From Planctomycetota bacterium (lineage in GTDB: Bacteria; Planctomycetota; UBA8108): a DNA stretch of 7,210 nt. Below the pieces are notes generated by a model. That model was not told the DNA's origin. It did no database searches and worked only from the letters and a program-made list of their open reading frames with translations. The position numbers and the translations under genes are program-made. The stretch lies in assembly GCA_002708465.1 (NCBI GenBank), contig PAOC01000106.1:1-7210 (forward strand), read 5' to 3'. This document shows, in pieces, positions 6,717 through 7,210 of this stretch; the first letter of the stretch is position 1, and every line of letters begins with the position of its first letter.

Positions 6717-6905
6717 CTTATATTCCTTCAATGTAAGCTTAGGATCCTGGTTTTTCGCCTACTTGACCCATGGGACATATTGCAAGAAGCCTGCCGCAGC
6801 GGCCAATTTCGGCTCCTGAGAGAATAAAGAGTCCTTGCAGCCAGGAGCCTATCGTACTTTTTCTTTTACCTAACAAGAGTATAATCTGCCCGAGGTCATA
6901 AGACT
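6717..6905. promoter_or_regulatory. Divergent intergenic region with clustered dyad symmetries
   Basis: This region separates the minus-strand lipoprotein gene from a plus-strand exported-protein gene. Three symmetric sequences are visible. TGACCCATGGGACA (6764-6777) is a palindrome with one mismatch per arm. GCCGCAGCGGC (6793-6803) has perfect 5-bp arms around one base. GGCTCCTG (6811-6818) is repeated inverted as CAGGAGCC (6842-6849) across 23 bases. They could be binding sites for a regulator of both genes, or chance. Neither gene converges here, so they are not terminators of flanking genes. No convincing promoter was found for the minus strand. Confidence 0.35.
6880..6885 (+). promoter_or_regulatory. 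Candidate -10 box (TATAAT) for the right-end gene
   Basis: A perfect TATAAT lies 21 bases before the ATG of the short upstream frame and 59 before the CTG start of the exported-protein gene. Transcription would begin near 6892. The sequence 16-18 bases upstream is T-rich but is not a good -35, and no extended -10 TG is present. This would be a partial sigma-70-type promoter, perhaps activator-dependent. The dyads upstream would fit that, but this is inference. Confidence 0.45.
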
Positions 6906-6947
6906 ATGCCCCAACTGATTGAGGAGCCAGCAGGAGATTCAAGCTGA
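6906..6947 (+). CDS. Possible 13-codon upstream reading frame (leader peptide)
   Basis: ATG at 6906 opens a 13-codon frame reading MPQLIEEPAGDSS that ends at TGA 6945-6947. GAGGT lies 9 bases upstream, but close to the predicted transcript start. The TGA overlaps the CTG start of the next gene as CTGA. It could be a translated leader that feeds ribosomes to that gene, or simply a chance ATG. The peptide has no run of a single amino acid that would suggest attenuation. Confidence 0.3.
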   Translation: MPQLIEEPAGDSS

Positions 6948-7210
6948 GACCAGGATCCTTCAGCTTATCGTTCACAGCCGTTCAGCCGCTATTCCTGGCT
7001 GCGGTTCTCTTCGTGTGTCCCTTGCGGGCGCAAGATGATTCGACCCTTCTGGATGAGGTCTGGCCGCAGCTGACGGATTTTTCCGGCGCGGCCGATAGCG
7101 GGACAAAGACCTATATCAACCAGAAGACAGGGGATGTTTCCCGCTACATTCTCGGGAATGTGAAGCGTGAGATCACCATAGGCTCCAACCGTGTTCGCCT
7201 GCTGTGCGAC
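6944..7210 (+). CDS. Exported protein, N-terminal fragment; possibly OstA/LptA-like
   Basis: The frame is open from 6923 and runs off the right edge, leaving 89 codons from the chosen start. No in-frame ATG, GTG or TTG precedes the hydrophobic segment. The start is taken as CTG at 6944, with AGGAG (6932-6936) seven bases upstream. That start gives a good Sec signal peptide: Arg2, a hydrophobic core at about 13-26 (VQPLFLAAVLFVCP), and probable cleavage after LRA at residue 29, before QDDS. The mature part begins acidic (DDSTLLDEVWPQL) and then reads YILGNVKREITIGSNRVRLLCD. The GNV followed by a strand and a -D ending recalls OstA/LptA jellyroll repeats of lipopolysaccharide-transport proteins, but the fragment is too short to be sure. 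It is transcribed away from the lipoprotein gene. A frameshift joining it to ATG 6906 is the main alternative to a CTG start. Confidence 0.7.
   Translation, partial: MRPGSFSLSFTAVQPLFLAAVLFVCPLRAQDDSTLLDEVWPQLTDFSGAADSGTKTYINQKTGDVSRYILGNVKREITIGSNRVRLLCD

Noticed and set aside
6763..6768. TTGACC as a plus-strand -35 box
   Set aside because: No -10-like sequence lies 16-18 bases downstream; the good TATAAT is over 100 bases away.
6484..6819. 111-codon plus-strand open frame crossing the lipoprotein start and the intergenic region
   Set aside because: It starts at a TTG inside the antisense of the lipoprotein gene. Its composition is unremarkable and no family was recognised.

Overview
This is an ordinary bacterial chromosome segment, moderately G+C-rich by eye. 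It is probably from a Gram-negative (diderm) organism. The grounds are a lipoprotein signal, a classical Sec signal peptide, and a partial gene that faintly resembles the OstA/LptA-type outer-membrane assembly fold. The species cannot be named from the sequence. The purC fragment has the long, ADE1-like form of SAICAR synthase seen in yeast and many bacteria.

Plus strand, 2-2505: a four-gene run. It starts with the 3' part of purC, then purE (class I), mtnA, and a small two-helix membrane protein of unknown function. PurE makes CAIR and PurC uses it in the next step of purine synthesis. MtnA works in methionine salvage (5'-methylthioadenosine recycling), a route that starts by releasing adenine. 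purE and mtnA overlap by ATGA, and a perfect hairpin carries the mtnA ribosome binding site in its loop.

Minus strand, 2506-6716: two genes reading leftwards, an exported TPR lipoprotein followed by comEC/rec2, the DNA-uptake channel. comEC converges on the small membrane-protein gene and the two stop codons abut with no base between them. The lipoprotein ends in a thioredoxin/TlpA-like domain that has lost both active-site cysteines and the usual cis-proline.

Right end, 6717-7210: a divergent intergenic region with several dyad-symmetric sequences and a good -10 box on the plus strand, then the first 89 codons of an exported protein that runs off the window. That gene has no ATG, GTG or TTG at a sensible place. 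Its best start is CTG behind a strong Shine-Dalgarno, and this CTG overlaps the stop codon of a 13-codon upstream reading frame.

No RNA genes, mobile elements, CRISPR arrays or long repeats were seen. Nothing here amounts to a clearly new system. The most notable items are the redox-dead thioredoxin lipoprotein, the CTG start with its upstream frame, and the hairpin at the purE-mtnA junction.
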